This document shows, piece by piece, positions 18,569 to 27,133 of a stretch of DNA of 64,000 nucleotides. The notes beneath the pieces are model-generated. The model ran no database searches, was not told the origin of the DNA, and was given only the letters and a program-made list of their open reading frames with translations. The position numbers and the translations under genes are program-made. Each line of letters starts with the position of its first letter. The stretch's first letter is position 1. Location: assembly GCF_024345575.1 (NCBI RefSeq), contig NZ_JAGQBJ010000001.1, forward strand, positions 1-64,000, written 5' to 3'. Source of the stretch: Cyanobium sp. Morenito 9A2 (lineage in GTDB: Bacteria > Cyanobacteriota > Cyanobacteriia > PCC-6307 > Cyanobiaceae).

Positions 18569-19648
18569 ATGGAGCTGCGCCTCGATCGCTTCGTGCTCAC
18601 CAAGGCCGTGCCGCTGGCGATCAGCCGCGGCACCACGGCCACGGTCACGCGTCTGCGGGTGCGGCTGATCCATGAAGGGATCGAAGGCCAGGGGGAAACC
18701 GGCGGCTTCGAGACCGGTCACCGGGCTTACCACCTGGAGCCGGTGGAAGCCGAACTGCGGGCCCTGGCACCGGCCCTGGCGGGACGGGACCCCGCCGATC
18801 GCCAGGCCCTCGAGCCCCTGCTTACGCGGCTCTCGCCGCCGGCCCGCTGCGGCCTGGATCTGGCCCTGCATGACTGGTGGGGCCAGCGGCTGGGGCAGCC
18901 CCTCTGGCGGCTCTGGGGCCTGGATCCAACCGCCGTGAAGCCCACCAGCCTCACCCTGGGGCTGGGCAGCGTGGAGCAGGTGCTCTCGCGGCTGGAGCGC
19001 TGGTGGCAGCAGCTGCCGGCGCGCCGTCTCAAGCTCAAGCTGGGCAGCCCCGATGGCGTGGACCATGACCGCGCCCTGGTGCGGGCGGTGACGGAAGCCC
19101 TGGCGCGCCGGGGCCAGGCCCAGGGCGAGGCGCTGGAGCTGCAGGTGGATGCCAACGGCGGCTGGGACCTGCAGGCGGCCTGCCGGCTGATCCCCTGGCT
19201 GGCGGAGCAGGGGGTGGTGCTGGTGGAGCAGCCCCTGGCGCCCCTGGCGGATCCCGAGGCCGATACGGCGGGGTTTGCCGCCCTCGATCTGCACTGCCCG
19301 ATCCCACTGGTGGCCGATGAGAGCTGCTGGAACCTCGAGGATCTGCTGCGGCTTGCTCCCCATGTGGATGGGGTGAACCTCAAACTTCTCAAGACCGGGG
19401 GCCTCAGCGAGGCCCTGTTGATGGCCGGCGTCGCCCAGCGGCTGGGGCTTGATCTGATGCTCGGCTGCTACTCCGACAGCGCCCTGCTCAACGGCGCCGC
19501 CGCCCAGCTGCTGCCCCTGGTGCGCTGGCCCGACCTGGACAGCCACCTGAACCTGGTGGATGACCCCTTCGAGGGCCCGCCGCTGGAGGGCGACCGGGTG
19601 CGGCCGTCGGAGCGGCCGGGGTTGGGGGTGTCCTGGAAGGAAGGTTGA
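18569..19648 (+). CDS. dgcA: Enolase-superfamily epimerase (dipeptide epimerase / DgcA-like)
   Basis: The 359-residue enzyme belongs to the muconate-cycloisomerase branch of the enolase superfamily. Catalytic landmarks are Lys155-x-Lys157 in LKLKLGS and the metal ligands Asp194 (VDANGGW), Glu220 (VEQPL) and Asp250 (ADES), plus the far-side Lys in NLKLLKTGG. The N-terminus PLAISRGTTATVTR is typical of L-Ala-D/L-Glu epimerases and N-acetyl-Glu racemases. The next gene is a DUF1611 protein overlapping it by one base. That pair corresponds to DgcA/DgcN, described for D-glutamate breakdown via N-acetyl-D-glutamate. The alternative is Ala-Glu dipeptide epimerisation in murein-peptide recycling. The family is certain; the substrate is inferred from the partner. 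Confidence 0.85.
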   Translation: MELRLDRFVLTKAVPLAISRGTTATVTRLRVRLIHEGIEGQGETGGFETGHRAYHLEPVEAELRALAPALAGRDPADRQALEPLLTRLSPPARCGLDLALHDWWGQRLGQPLWRLWGLDPTAVKPTSLTLGLGSVEQVLSRLERWWQQLPARRLKLKLGSPDGVDHDRALVRAVTEALARRGQAQGEALELQVDANGGWDLQAACRLIPWLAEQGVVLVEQPLAPLADPEADTAGFAALDLHCPIPLVADESCWNLEDLLRLAPHVDGVNLKLLKTGGLSEALLMAGVAQRLGLDLMLGCYSDSALLNGAAAQLLPLVRWPDLDSHLNLVDDPFEGPPLEGDRVRPSERPGLGVSWKEG

Positions 19649-20739
19649 TGAACATCCGTTCGCCCCTGGATCCCCAGTCACCCGTGGTGCTGATGCAGCA
19701 CGGTGGCCTCGACAATCTCTCCGGCAAGACCGGCCTGGCGCTGTTGCGCTATCGATCCGGCCCGATCGTGGCGGTGGTGGATCCGGTCCATGCCGGCGTC
19801 GACCTGGAGACGCTGACGGGGATTCGTCGGGCCGTGCCGGTCGTGGCGTCCCTGGCGGAGGCCCTGCCCCTAGGGCCCGAGGTGGCGGTGGTCGGCCTGG
19901 CCCCTTCCGGCGGAAGGCTGCCGGAGCCGCTGCGGAGCGATCTGCGCTCGGCGCTGGCGGCGGGATTGAACGTCGCCAGTGGGCTGCACACACGCCTGGG
20001 CGACGATCCCGAGCTGGCAGGCCTGCTAATCCGGGAGGGCCAGTGGATCTGGGACCTGCGGCAGGAGCCGGAGGGGCTGCAGGTGGCGGCGGCAAGGGCC
20101 GCGGCGCTGCCGGGACGACGGATTCTGGCGGTGGGCAGCGACATGGCCGTGGGCAAAATGAGTGCCTGCCTGGAGCTGCGGGCGGCGGCCCTGGCGCGGG
20201 GGCTCGACGCCCGCTTTGTGGGCACGGGCCAGGCGGGGATCCTGATTGCCGGCACGGGGGTGCCCCTCGATGCGGTGCGCGTCGACTACGCCGCCGGGGC
20301 GGTGGAGCAGGCCGTGCTGGAGGTGGGTCAAGGGCTGGGGTCCGATGGGCTGCTGCTGGTGGAGGGCCAGGGCTCCCTTTGCCATCCGGGCTCCTCAGCA
20401 ACATTGCCCTTGGTCCGCGGCAGCCAGCCCACCGAGCTCCTGCTGGTACACAGGGCAGGACAGGAGCGCATCCGGGAGCGGTCTGGAGCGTTGCCGGTGG
20501 CGATCCCGCCGCTGGGGCAACTGGTGGAGCTGCTGGGGGCACTGGCGGCTTTGGCCCGACCCATGGGGGCCAGCGCTGGCCCCCCCCGCGTGCGTGCCAT
20601 CGCTCTCAACACTGGTGGTTTGGATGGGGCCGCGGCGTCAGCGGCGATCGAAGCGTGCCGAAACGCCACCGGCTTACCCACCCATGATCCGGTGCGCCAC
20701 GGGGGGGAAGGGTTGCTCGACGCCCTGCTCAGAAGATGA
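19648..20739 (+). CDS. dgcN: DUF1611 protein, DgcN-like N-acetyltransferase
   Basis: The 363-residue protein has an N-terminal Rossmann-like domain (VAVVDPVHAGVDLETLTG) and a C-terminal P-loop domain. The P-loop motif AVGSDMAVGKMSA is at about residues 158-170, and GTGQAGILIAGTGVPLDAV and LLVEGQGSLCHPGSS follow. These are the signatures of DUF1611. Family members partnered with an enolase-superfamily epimerase have been characterised as DgcN, which acetylates D-glutamate, and that is the likely role here. The start ATG overlaps the upstream stop by one base (TGATG) and has GGAAGGAAGG upstream. A TTG three bases earlier is unlikely. Confidence 0.82.
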   Translation: MNIRSPLDPQSPVVLMQHGGLDNLSGKTGLALLRYRSGPIVAVVDPVHAGVDLETLTGIRRAVPVVASLAEALPLGPEVAVVGLAPSGGRLPEPLRSDLRSALAAGLNVASGLHTRLGDDPELAGLLIREGQWIWDLRQEPEGLQVAAARAAALPGRRILAVGSDMAVGKMSACLELRAAALARGLDARFVGTGQAGILIAGTGVPLDAVRVDYAAGAVEQAVLEVGQGLGSDGLLLVEGQGSLCHPGSSATLPLVRGSQPTELLLVHRAGQERIRERSGALPVAIPPLGQLVELLGALAALARPMGASAGPPRVRAIALNTGGLDGAAASAAIEACRNATGLPTHDPVRHGGEGLLDALLRR

Positions 20740-20762
20740 GGGCGAAGGGCGAAGAGAAAAAG

Positions 20763-20836
20763 GGCGAGCGAGGGGAATTGAACCCCCGAATGGCGGAATC
20801 ACAATCCGCTGCCTTAACCACTTGGCTACGCCCGCC
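20763..20836 (-). tRNA. tRNA-His (anticodon GTG)
   Basis: The minus strand reads GCGGGCG for the acceptor 5' arm, pairing with CGCTCGC. The anticodon loop TTGTGAT carries GTG at positions 34-36, and the T-arm has GGTTCAATTCC. The extra G at -1 (base 20836) opposite C73 is the tRNA-His identity element. No CCA is encoded. A TAGGAT (20849-20854) lies just upstream as a possible -10 box. Confidence 0.95.
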
Positions 20837-20882
20837 GTGGACTGCGCGATCCTATCAAGCAGTCCTCACCTGACCTGCGCCG

Positions 20883-21317
20883 TTGAGCCGACCCACCTCT
20901 GCCTCGACCGGACGCGTTCGGCCCCTGCTCCTGGGGGGTGGGGTGGCGGTGGCCGCCGGTGTTGCCCTGGTGTTCACGAACCCCTCACCGGCCGACTTCC
21001 AGAGCTATGCGGCGGAGCGACTGGTGGACCTCAGCACCCGGGAGATCTGCGGCGACGGGGGGCTGCCGATGCTCCTGCGCCTGGTGGTGCAGAACTGCCC
21101 GGAGCTGGTTCACAGCCAGCGCAAGCTGCTGGGGGAGTTGGCGGTCCGGCACACCCGACGCCTCAACTTCGGACTGTTCAGCGTCTACAACACCGATGTG
21201 GGCGGCCAGGAGCTGCTGCCCTCGCTGCACCTGCCGCGCTATCACGTGTCCACCTTGGCGGGAGCCGGCCAGTTCCTGCAGCTGGAGGCCACCAGCCGGC
21301 CGGTGGGGCAGCAGTGA
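20883..21317 (+). CDS. DUF4359-family exported or membrane-anchored protein
   Basis: The 144-residue protein has an N-terminal hydrophobic segment (LLLGGGVAVAAGVALVFTNP) that serves as signal anchor or signal peptide. The DUF4359 pattern follows: NPSPADFQSYAAERLVD, a conserved Cys pair (EIC and NCPEL), and RRLNFGLFSVYNTDV. This family is typical of cyanobacteria and has no established function. The start shown is TTG at 20883; no ATG precedes the hydrophobic segment. Its stop overlaps the GTG start of the next gene by 3 bases, linking it to the amidohydrolase. Confidence 0.75.
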   Translation: MSRPTSASTGRVRPLLLGGGVAVAAGVALVFTNPSPADFQSYAAERLVDLSTREICGDGGLPMLLRLVVQNCPELVHSQRKLLGELAVRHTRRLNFGLFSVYNTDVGGQELLPSLHLPRYHVSTLAGAGQFLQLEATSRPVGQQ

Positions 21318-22603
21318 GCCCCGCTGGCGGTCCTCTGCCACCCCTGCGCCTCCCGCGGGCGCTGCTTGATCCCCTTTGGCACGCTTGCCCCGCTGCCGAC
21401 GCTGAGGGTCTGGTGGCGGTGCAGCTGCGGGTGTCCGAGGGACGCATCAGTGCCTTGGAGGCCCCTGGGCCCAGGGCCGGCGCCGCGCTCCCCCTGGCTT
21501 TGACCGCGCCGGTTGAGCCCCACGCCCACCTCGACAAGGCCTTCAGCTGGTCGATGCATCCCAACCAGGCCGGCACCGTGGCGGGGGCCTTGGCGGCCAA
21601 CGGCCAGGAGCACCTGAGCCGCACGCGCGAGCGGGTGCTGGAGCGGGGGGAGCGCGCCCTGCAGCTGGCCTGGGCCTCGGGGCTGCGGGCCGTGCGCAGC
21701 CACATCGACAGCCTTGGTCCAGCGGCCGAAGCCAGCTGGGAGGCCTTGCTGGAGCTGCGCAGGCGCTGGCAGGGGCGGATTGAGCTGCAACTGGTGGCCC
21801 TGGTGCCGATCGATCACTGGGCGACCCCCGAAGGAACGGCCCTGGCGCGACGGGTGGCGGATGCCGGTGAACGGCTGGGGGGCGTGCTCGGTCCGGGGTT
21901 CGTGGCTCCCCAGGCGGCGGCGGCGGGGGTGCTCGCCCTGCTGCGTTTGGCGGAGGGGCTCGGTTGCGGCGTCGATCTGCATGTGGATGAGGCCGACTCC
22001 CAACCGGGTGCCGGTGTCGCCCTCGTCACTCGCCTGGTGCGCCAGCACGGGTTTGGCGTGCCCCTGGCCTGCAGCCACAGCAGCAGCCTGGGCTTGCTCG
22101 GCACCAAAGCCCTCGAGCGGCAAACGGAAGCGATCGCGGCGGCGGGCCTGAGCGTGATCGCCCTGCCGCTCACCAACCTCTGGTTGCTGGGTCGCCATGG
22201 GGAGGCGACCCCCAGCCGCCGGCCCCTGGCGCCCATCCGCCAGCTGCAACGGGCTGGGGTGACCGTGGCTGTCGGCGGCGACAACGTCCAGGACCCCTGG
22301 TACCCGGGCGGCTCCTTGGACCCGATCGAGTTGCTGCGTCAGTCGTTAGCGGCGGCCCAGCTGGCCCCCTGGCAGCGCCTGGGCCTGGCCCCGTTCACGA
22401 CGGCGGCGGCCCGGGTCCTGGGCCTGGCCTGGGATGGGGTGGTGCGGGTGGGGGCTCCGGCCGATCTGGTGGTGCTCTCCGCCGGCACCTGGGGCGAACT
22501 GCTGGCCCGGCCGCCCCAGCGGCGCGTGCTGCGCGCCGGCCAGTGGCTGCCGCCCGAACCGTCCGATCACCCGCTGCTGGCGGGGCTCTCCCCGCTGCCC
22601 TAG
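21314..22603 (+). CDS. Amidohydrolase, cytosine-deaminase-like
   Basis: The 429-residue enzyme has the amidohydrolase metal motif PHAHLDKAFS (HxH). SHIDSL follows, then the conserved His in DLHVDEAD and SHSSSLG, and the catalytic Asp in VGGDNVQDPW. This set and order match the CodA/cytosine deaminase branch. The fold would hydrolyse C-N bonds of a nucleobase or related cyclic substrate, but the natural substrate is not clear. I chose GTG at 21314, which overlaps the previous stop; the frame is open far upstream across unrelated genes, which is an artefact of high G+C. An FAD-linked oxidase follows after 5 bases, so a shared pathway is plausible. Confidence 0.82.
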   Translation: MSPAGGPLPPLRLPRALLDPLWHACPAADAEGLVAVQLRVSEGRISALEAPGPRAGAALPLALTAPVEPHAHLDKAFSWSMHPNQAGTVAGALAANGQEHLSRTRERVLERGERALQLAWASGLRAVRSHIDSLGPAAEASWEALLELRRRWQGRIELQLVALVPIDHWATPEGTALARRVADAGERLGGVLGPGFVAPQAAAAGVLALLRLAEGLGCGVDLHVDEADSQPGAGVALVTRLVRQHGFGVPLACSHSSSLGLLGTKALERQTEAIAAAGLSVIALPLTNLWLLGRHGEATPSRRPLAPIRQLQRAGVTVAVGGDNVQDPWYPGGSLDPIELLRQSLAAAQLAPWQRLGLAPFTTAAARVLGLAWDGVVRVGAPADLVVLSAGTWGELLARPPQRRVLRAGQWLPPEPSDHPLLAGLSPLP

Positions 22604-22608
22604 CTCCC

Positions 22609-23988
22609 ATGACCCGTCCCGCCCACCAGCGGCCTGCCCCGGCCAGCCCTGAGGTGCTCGAGGCGCTCGTTCAGGAGCTCGTGGGCCTTGATCTCGTGCC
22701 GGCGGGCCATGAGCTGGAGCGGCTCTCGCACGACTACTTCGACTATTCCCCCGTCTTGCAGCCCCAGCTCCAGGGGAAGCGGGCCCAGTTGGTGGTGCGG
22801 GCCCAGACCGTTGAGGAGGTGCGGCGGGTGGCGGCGGCCTGCGCCCGCCACGAGCTGGCACTCACGGCCCGGGGCGCGGGCACCGGCAACTACGGCCAAT
22901 GCGTGCCCCTGGACGGCGGCGTGGTGCTTGATCTGAGCGGCCTGAACCGGCTGAGGGCCGTTGATCCGGCCAGCGGCATCGTCACGGCCGAAGCGGGCTG
23001 CCTGCTGGCGGCACTCGATCGCCAGCTGGAGCCCCATGGCCGTGCCCTGCGCCTGGCCCCCAGCACCTACCGGACCGCCACCCTCGGCGGCTTCATCGCC
23101 GGGGGCTCCGGTGGCATCGGCTCGATCCGCTGGGGGTTCCTGCGCGATCCCGGCCACCTGCTCGGCCTGGAAGTGGTCACGGTGGAGCGCGAACCCAGGT
23201 TGCTGCAGCTTGATACCTCCGCTAGCCGGGCGCTCAACCATGCGTATGGCACCAACGGCCTGATCACGGCCCTCACCCTGGCCACCACTGAGGCGGTCCC
23301 CTGGCAGCAGCTGGTGCTGGAGTTCGAGCACTGGGACACAGCCCTGGGGGCAGCCCAGGCTCTCCCGGCCTCAGCCTTGCTGCTGAATGCCCTCTGCCTG
23401 CTGGAGCGTCCCCTCGCCCGGCAGCTCCCAAACCCCGTGGGCTGCCAGGCGGCCACCGGCCATCGGCTGCTGCTGTTGGCGGCACCCGATGCCCTGCCGG
23501 TGTTGGAGGCCTGGGTTCCCCAGCTGGGGGGACGGATCGTCTGGTCGGCGCCCCAGGCGGGCGGGAAAGGCCTACCGCTGCGGGAGCTCACCTGGAACCA
23601 CACCACCCTGCACGTGCGCGCCCAGGATCCGAGCTGGACCTACCTGCAGCTGCTGCTGCCCCAGCCGGAGGGCCCGGCGATCGCCGCCCTGCGCCGGCGT
23701 TGGGGCGATGACCTGTTCTGGCACCTGGAGGCCGTGCGGCAGCAGGGGGCGGCGCGGCTGGCGGCCCTGCCCCTGGTGCGCTGGCGGGGCAATGGCCCCC
23801 TGGCGGAACTGATGGCCCAGGTGAAGGAGCTGGGGGGCGTGCTCTTCAACCCCCACGTGCTCACCGTCGAAGACGGCGGCCTCGGGGTGATCGACGGCGA
23901 TCAGGTGGCCGCCAAGGCCGCCCACGACCCTGGGGGTTTGCTCAACCCAGGAAAGCTGCGGGGCTGGCTCAGGAGCACTCCAGGCTGA
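22609..23988 (+). CDS. FAD-linked oxidase (GlcD/VAO family)
   Basis: The 459-residue protein belongs to the FAD-binding PCMH/VAO family. VVRAQTVEEVRRVAAACARH and ALTARGAGTGNYGQCVPLDGG form the FAD pyrophosphate loop. Then come AEAGCLLAALD, APSTYRTATLGGFIAGGSGG and a C-terminal LNPGKLR, as in 2-hydroxyacid dehydrogenases. Substrates in this family are alpha-hydroxy acids or alcohols, and the specific one cannot be told. It sits 5 bases after the amidohydrolase. Its last 20 bases overlap the convergent end of the pentapeptide-repeat gene. Confidence 0.85.
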   Translation: MTRPAHQRPAPASPEVLEALVQELVGLDLVPAGHELERLSHDYFDYSPVLQPQLQGKRAQLVVRAQTVEEVRRVAAACARHELALTARGAGTGNYGQCVPLDGGVVLDLSGLNRLRAVDPASGIVTAEAGCLLAALDRQLEPHGRALRLAPSTYRTATLGGFIAGGSGGIGSIRWGFLRDPGHLLGLEVVTVEREPRLLQLDTSASRALNHAYGTNGLITALTLATTEAVPWQQLVLEFEHWDTALGAAQALPASALLLNALCLLERPLARQLPNPVGCQAATGHRLLLLAAPDALPVLEAWVPQLGGRIVWSAPQAGGKGLPLRELTWNHTTLHVRAQDPSWTYLQLLLPQPEGPAIAALRRRWGDDLFWHLEAVRQQGAARLAALPLVRWRGNGPLAELMAQVKELGGVLFNPHVLTVEDGGLGVIDGDQVAAKAAHDPGGLLNPGKLRGWLRSTPG

Positions 23989-24526
23989 GACGGGTGTCGA
24001 TGCCGGTGATCGGGTTGGTGCCCGCGGCCCGCTTGCAAAGACTGCGCTGGTCGTCCCGGTCCAGCAGGGCGCCGGTGAAATCGGCCCCCTCGATGTGGGC
24101 CTGGCTGAAGCTGCTGCCGCTGGCGATCACGCCCGCTAACACCGCGCCGGTGAGGTTGGTGCCGCTGAAATCCGTGCGGTCCATCAGGGCATTGGAGAGG
24201 TCGGCGCCGCTGAAATCGGAATCGGCGAAGTTGGCCTGGGTGAGGATCGAGCCCTGCAGCTGGGCACCGGCGAAGTTGGCGCCCCGGGCCACCGCCCCGG
24301 CGAAGGAGGTGCCCACAAGCTCCTGGCCATGGAAATCGGCGCCGTTCTGGTTGGTCAGCGTGAAATCGACGGCGGCGGCGGGGGGGGCTTCAAAGGGTCC
24401 GGGGCCCCCCAGCACCAGGGCCAGCAGCAGCGTCAGGCTTGCCGCCATGCGCCACCACTGGTTCCAGGCTCCAGGCCCCACCGCCTGGCGCAGCGCCGAC
24501 CGGCAAGGCTGGGGAAGGGCAGGCAT
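23969..24526 (-). CDS. Pentapeptide-repeat protein, probably exported
   Basis: After a hydrophobic segment (MAASLTLLLALVLGG, about residues 27-41) and the signal-peptidase-like APPAAA, the protein carries about fifteen A(D/N)LxX-type pentapeptides, for example GANFAGAQLQGSILTQANFA and GADLSNALMDRTDFSG. Such repeats fold into a right-handed quadrilateral beta helix. Cyanobacteria export many to the thylakoid lumen or periplasm, which would fit here. The C-terminus contains SLCKRAAGTNP and ends with a Cys. An alternative start at the internal Met at 24448 would place the signal peptide at the very N-terminus. Function unknown. Confidence 0.85.
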   Translation of the reverse strand: MPALPQPCRSALRQAVGPGAWNQWWRMAASLTLLLALVLGGPGPFEAPPAAAVDFTLTNQNGADFHGQELVGTSFAGAVARGANFAGAQLQGSILTQANFADSDFSGADLSNALMDRTDFSGTNLTGAVLAGVIASGSSFSQAHIEGADFTGALLDRDDQRSLCKRAAGTNPITGIDTRLSLECS

Positions 24527-24539
24527 GGCGGTGGGGCGG

Positions 24540-25796
24540 CTACTCCTGGTCTAGGTCCGCCGAGGCCAGCAGGTCGCCCAGCAGGTACAGGGAGCCGGCC
24601 ACGATCACCGGACGGTTGGGGCTTCGGGTCGTGCCAGTGGCTTCGATCAGGGCCGCCTCGGGGTCTTTGGCGCCTGTGAGCTGGTGGGCCAGTTCAGGGC
24701 AGGCCGCTAACAGCTCCGGCAGCCCCCAGCTGCTGTGGCCGCCCACCGGCACGATCCAGGCCCGATCCCGCGGAGCCAGGAGGGCCTGAAGCATCTCCGG
24801 TGCCTGCTTGTTGGTCAGGATGCCGATCACCCAGTGGATGGGGTCATCTCCGAGCCGGTCCCGCTCACTCCGCAGGGCCACCGCCGCCGGTGGGTTGTGG
24901 GCTCCATCGAGGATCAGGGGGTGGCCGCGCCAGAGCACGCGCTGCAGGCGGCCGGGCCAATGGACCTGGCTGAAGCCGGCGCAGATGGCCTGATCAGGGA
25001 TCGCCCAGCCCAGGCGCCGGAGATTCTCGATCACCCCCAGGGCCACGGCGCCGTTGAGGCGCTGCACCGCCCCCGGCAGGGCGCTGGGCCAGCGCAAGTC
25101 ACCTGCCACCAGCTCATCCCCCTGCTGCTCCAGGGGCTCAAGCCACTGCAGCCGGCAGCCCCGCGCCTGGGCCTGGGCCTCCAGCACCGACCGCACCTCG
25201 GGCGTCTGGGGGCCACTCACCACCAGGGCGCCCGGGTGCAGCACCCCAGCCTTTTCGGCGGCGATGCTGGCCAGATCGGGGCCGAGGAACTCCCGGTGAT
25301 CGAGGCCGATCGAAGCCAGGGCGATCACCTCACGGCGGGGATGGACCGTGGTGGCGTCCAGCCGTCCCCCCAGCCCCACCTCCAGCACCGCGATCGCCAC
25401 CCCCGCCTCGGCGAAGGCCGCGAAGGCCGCTGCCGTGATCAGCTCGAACGGGGTCAAGTTGTGGCGGCGGGCCAGCGGCTGCAACTCCGTGAGCCACCGC
25501 CGCAGCACCGCGGGGGCGATCGGCTCGGCCCCCAGCCGGATGCGCTCACACCAGCTGAGCAGGTGGGGTGAGGTGTAAAGCCCACTGCGCAGGCCCGCGG
25601 CCACCAGGGCCCCATGCACCAGCGCGGAGATCGACCCCTTGCCGTTGGTGCCGGCCACCTGCACGGCCACGAACCGGCGTTCGGGGTGATCGAGTTCAGC
25701 CAGGGCTGTGGCCAGGCGTTCTAGGCCCAGGTCCACGCCCCGGCGCTGGAACGGTTCGATCAGATCCGCGAAGAGATCAAGGCGGGGGGCGCTCAC
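24540..25796 (-). CDS. folC: Folylpolyglutamate/dihydrofolate synthase FolC
   Basis: FolC adds glutamate to folates and, in many bacteria, also makes dihydrofolate from dihydropteroate. The ATP-binding loop is AGTNGKGSISALVHG. Downstream are TSPHLLSWCERI, EVGLGGRLDATT, IGLDHREFLG, LDGAHNPPA and the Mur-ligase-like C-terminal domain. Length 418 is normal. It starts 4 bases after the argD stop on the same strand and is followed by the pentapeptide-repeat gene 13 bases later. Confidence 0.95.
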   Translation of the reverse strand: MSAPRLDLFADLIEPFQRRGVDLGLERLATALAELDHPERRFVAVQVAGTNGKGSISALVHGALVAAGLRSGLYTSPHLLSWCERIRLGAEPIAPAVLRRWLTELQPLARRHNLTPFELITAAAFAAFAEAGVAIAVLEVGLGGRLDATTVHPRREVIALASIGLDHREFLGPDLASIAAEKAGVLHPGALVVSGPQTPEVRSVLEAQAQARGCRLQWLEPLEQQGDELVAGDLRWPSALPGAVQRLNGAVALGVIENLRRLGWAIPDQAICAGFSQVHWPGRLQRVLWRGHPLILDGAHNPPAAVALRSERDRLGDDPIHWVIGILTNKQAPEMLQALLAPRDRAWIVPVGGHSSWGLPELLAACPELAHQLTGAKDPEAALIEATGTTRSPNRPVIVAGSLYLLGDLLASADLDQE

Positions 25797-25800
25797 CCCT

Positions 25801-26988
25801 TCAGCCGGCGGCGGTGACGTGGATCAGGGTGGCTTCGAAGCGCTCCACCGCTTGCTTGAGTTCCCGGGGGCGGATCACCAGCGGTGGCACGAAGCGCACC
25901 ACCGCCGGGCCCGCAGGCACCAGCAGGAGGCCGTGATCGATCGCCGCCTTGACCAGTTCCGGTGCGCTGGGGGCTCCAGGTTTGAGCACCAGGCCCTGGA
26001 TCAGCCCCCAGCCCCGCACCGCCTCCAACTGGTCGGGGTGGCGGCGCACCAGCTCCTCCAGCAGGGTTCTGAGCTTGGCGCCAAAGGCCTCCACATGGGC
26101 CACCAGATCGCGCCGCTCCAGTTCGTGCACGACGGTGAGGGCAGCGCGGCAGGCGAAGGGATTGCCGCCGAAGGTGCTGGCATGGTCACCGGGTTGGAAC
26201 AGATCAGCTTTCGCGGCGGTCACCAGGGCCCCGATCGCGAAGCCGCCCCCCAGGCCCTTGGCCAGGGTGAAGGCATCGGGGAGCACCCCCAGGCGCTCGT
26301 AGCCCCACAGCTTGCCGCTGCGGCCCACCCCCACCTGCACCTCATCGAAGATCAGCAGGATGTTGCGCTGGTCGCAGAGCTCGCGCACCCGCGCGAAGAA
26401 AGCCGGGTCGCCGGGGTTCACTCCGCCTTCCCCCTGGAGCGGCTCGATCAGCACCGCCGCCACCCGCGGGCCGTCCGCCTCGGTTTCTTCGAGCAGGGTC
26501 TCAAAGGCAGCGGTGTCGTTGTAAGGGAAGAAGCGGAACCCCTCCACCAGGGGCTCGAAGCCCTGGTGGTATTTGGGTTGGCCGGTGGCGCTCACCGCCG
26601 CCAGGGTGCGGCCGTGGAAGCTGGCCTCGGCCGTGAGGATCACCGGTCGCTCGATGCTGCGTTCCTGGTGGCCGTGCTTGCGCGCCAGCTTGATGGCCGC
26701 CTCATTGGCCTCGGCGCCGGAATTGCAGAAGAAGACGCGCGTGCCGATGCTGTGATCGCTGATCCAGCGGGCCAGTTCCTCCTGCTCGGGGATCCGGTAG
26801 AGGTTGGACACATGCTGCAACCGGCCCAGCTGCCTGCTGAGCGCCTTGCGCAGGGCGCCGCTGCTGTGGCCCAGGGTGCAGGTGGCAATGCCCGCGACAC
26901 AGTCGAGGTAGGTGCGGCCGCGGCTGTCCTTCACCCAGACACCCTTGCCCTTGACCAGCTCCAGATCGAAGCGGTTGTAGGTGTCCAT
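25801..26988 (-). CDS. argD: Acetylornithine aminotransferase ArgD
   Basis: ArgD, a PLP-dependent class III aminotransferase, makes N-acetylornithine in arginine synthesis. Signatures include YNRFDLELVKGKGVWVKDS at the start, FFCNSGAEANEAAIKLAR and SFHGRTLAAVSATGQ. The PLP-Asp region FDEVQVGVGRSG and the Lys in FTLAKGLGGG follow. The true start is the ATG at 26988 (395 residues); the frame runs upstream through the tRNA-Leu gene, which is not coding. It may also serve other acyl-diamine reactions, but arginine synthesis is the expected role. Confidence 0.95.
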   Translation of the reverse strand: MDTYNRFDLELVKGKGVWVKDSRGRTYLDCVAGIATCTLGHSSGALRKALSRQLGRLQHVSNLYRIPEQEELARWISDHSIGTRVFFCNSGAEANEAAIKLARKHGHQERSIERPVILTAEASFHGRTLAAVSATGQPKYHQGFEPLVEGFRFFPYNDTAAFETLLEETEADGPRVAAVLIEPLQGEGGVNPGDPAFFARVRELCDQRNILLIFDEVQVGVGRSGKLWGYERLGVLPDAFTLAKGLGGGFAIGALVTAAKADLFQPGDHASTFGGNPFACRAALTVVHELERRDLVAHVEAFGAKLRTLLEELVRRHPDQLEAVRGWGLIQGLVLKPGAPSAPELVKAAIDHGLLLVPAGPAVVRFVPPLVIRPRELKQAVERFEATLIHVTAAG

Positions 26989-26999
26989 CACCGACGAGA

Positions 27000-27081
27000 T
27001 GGGAGCGGTGGGACTCGAACCCACAAACCCGAAGGCGCTCGATTTTGAGTCGAGTCCGTCTACCAATTCCGGCACGCTCCC
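27000..27081 (-). tRNA. tRNA-Leu (anticodon CAA)
   Basis: Acceptor GGGAGCG pairs with CGCTCCC. The anticodon stem CTCGA/TCGAG encloses loop CTCAAAA with anticodon CAA. The long variable arm (class II) and T-arm GGGTTCGAGTCCC are present. It reads UUG. It lies between murA and argD on the same strand. Confidence 0.95.
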
Positions 27082-27133
27082 GCCTGGAGACTGTAGGGGA
27101 GGGCCTTCCGCCCTGGGCTGGGCCCTGCCCGGA

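Noticed and set aside
18458-20542. A 694-codon open frame on the minus strand opposite the epimerase and DUF1611 genes
   Set aside because: Its protein is Pro/Arg/Gln/His-rich with no family resemblance. The opposite strand has two clearly conserved enzymes. Long antisense frames are expected in high-G+C DNA.
20246-21313. Long upstream extension of the amidohydrolase frame
   Set aside because: It overlaps dgcN, tRNA-His and the DUF4359 gene. Amidohydrolase homology begins only after the GTG at 21314.
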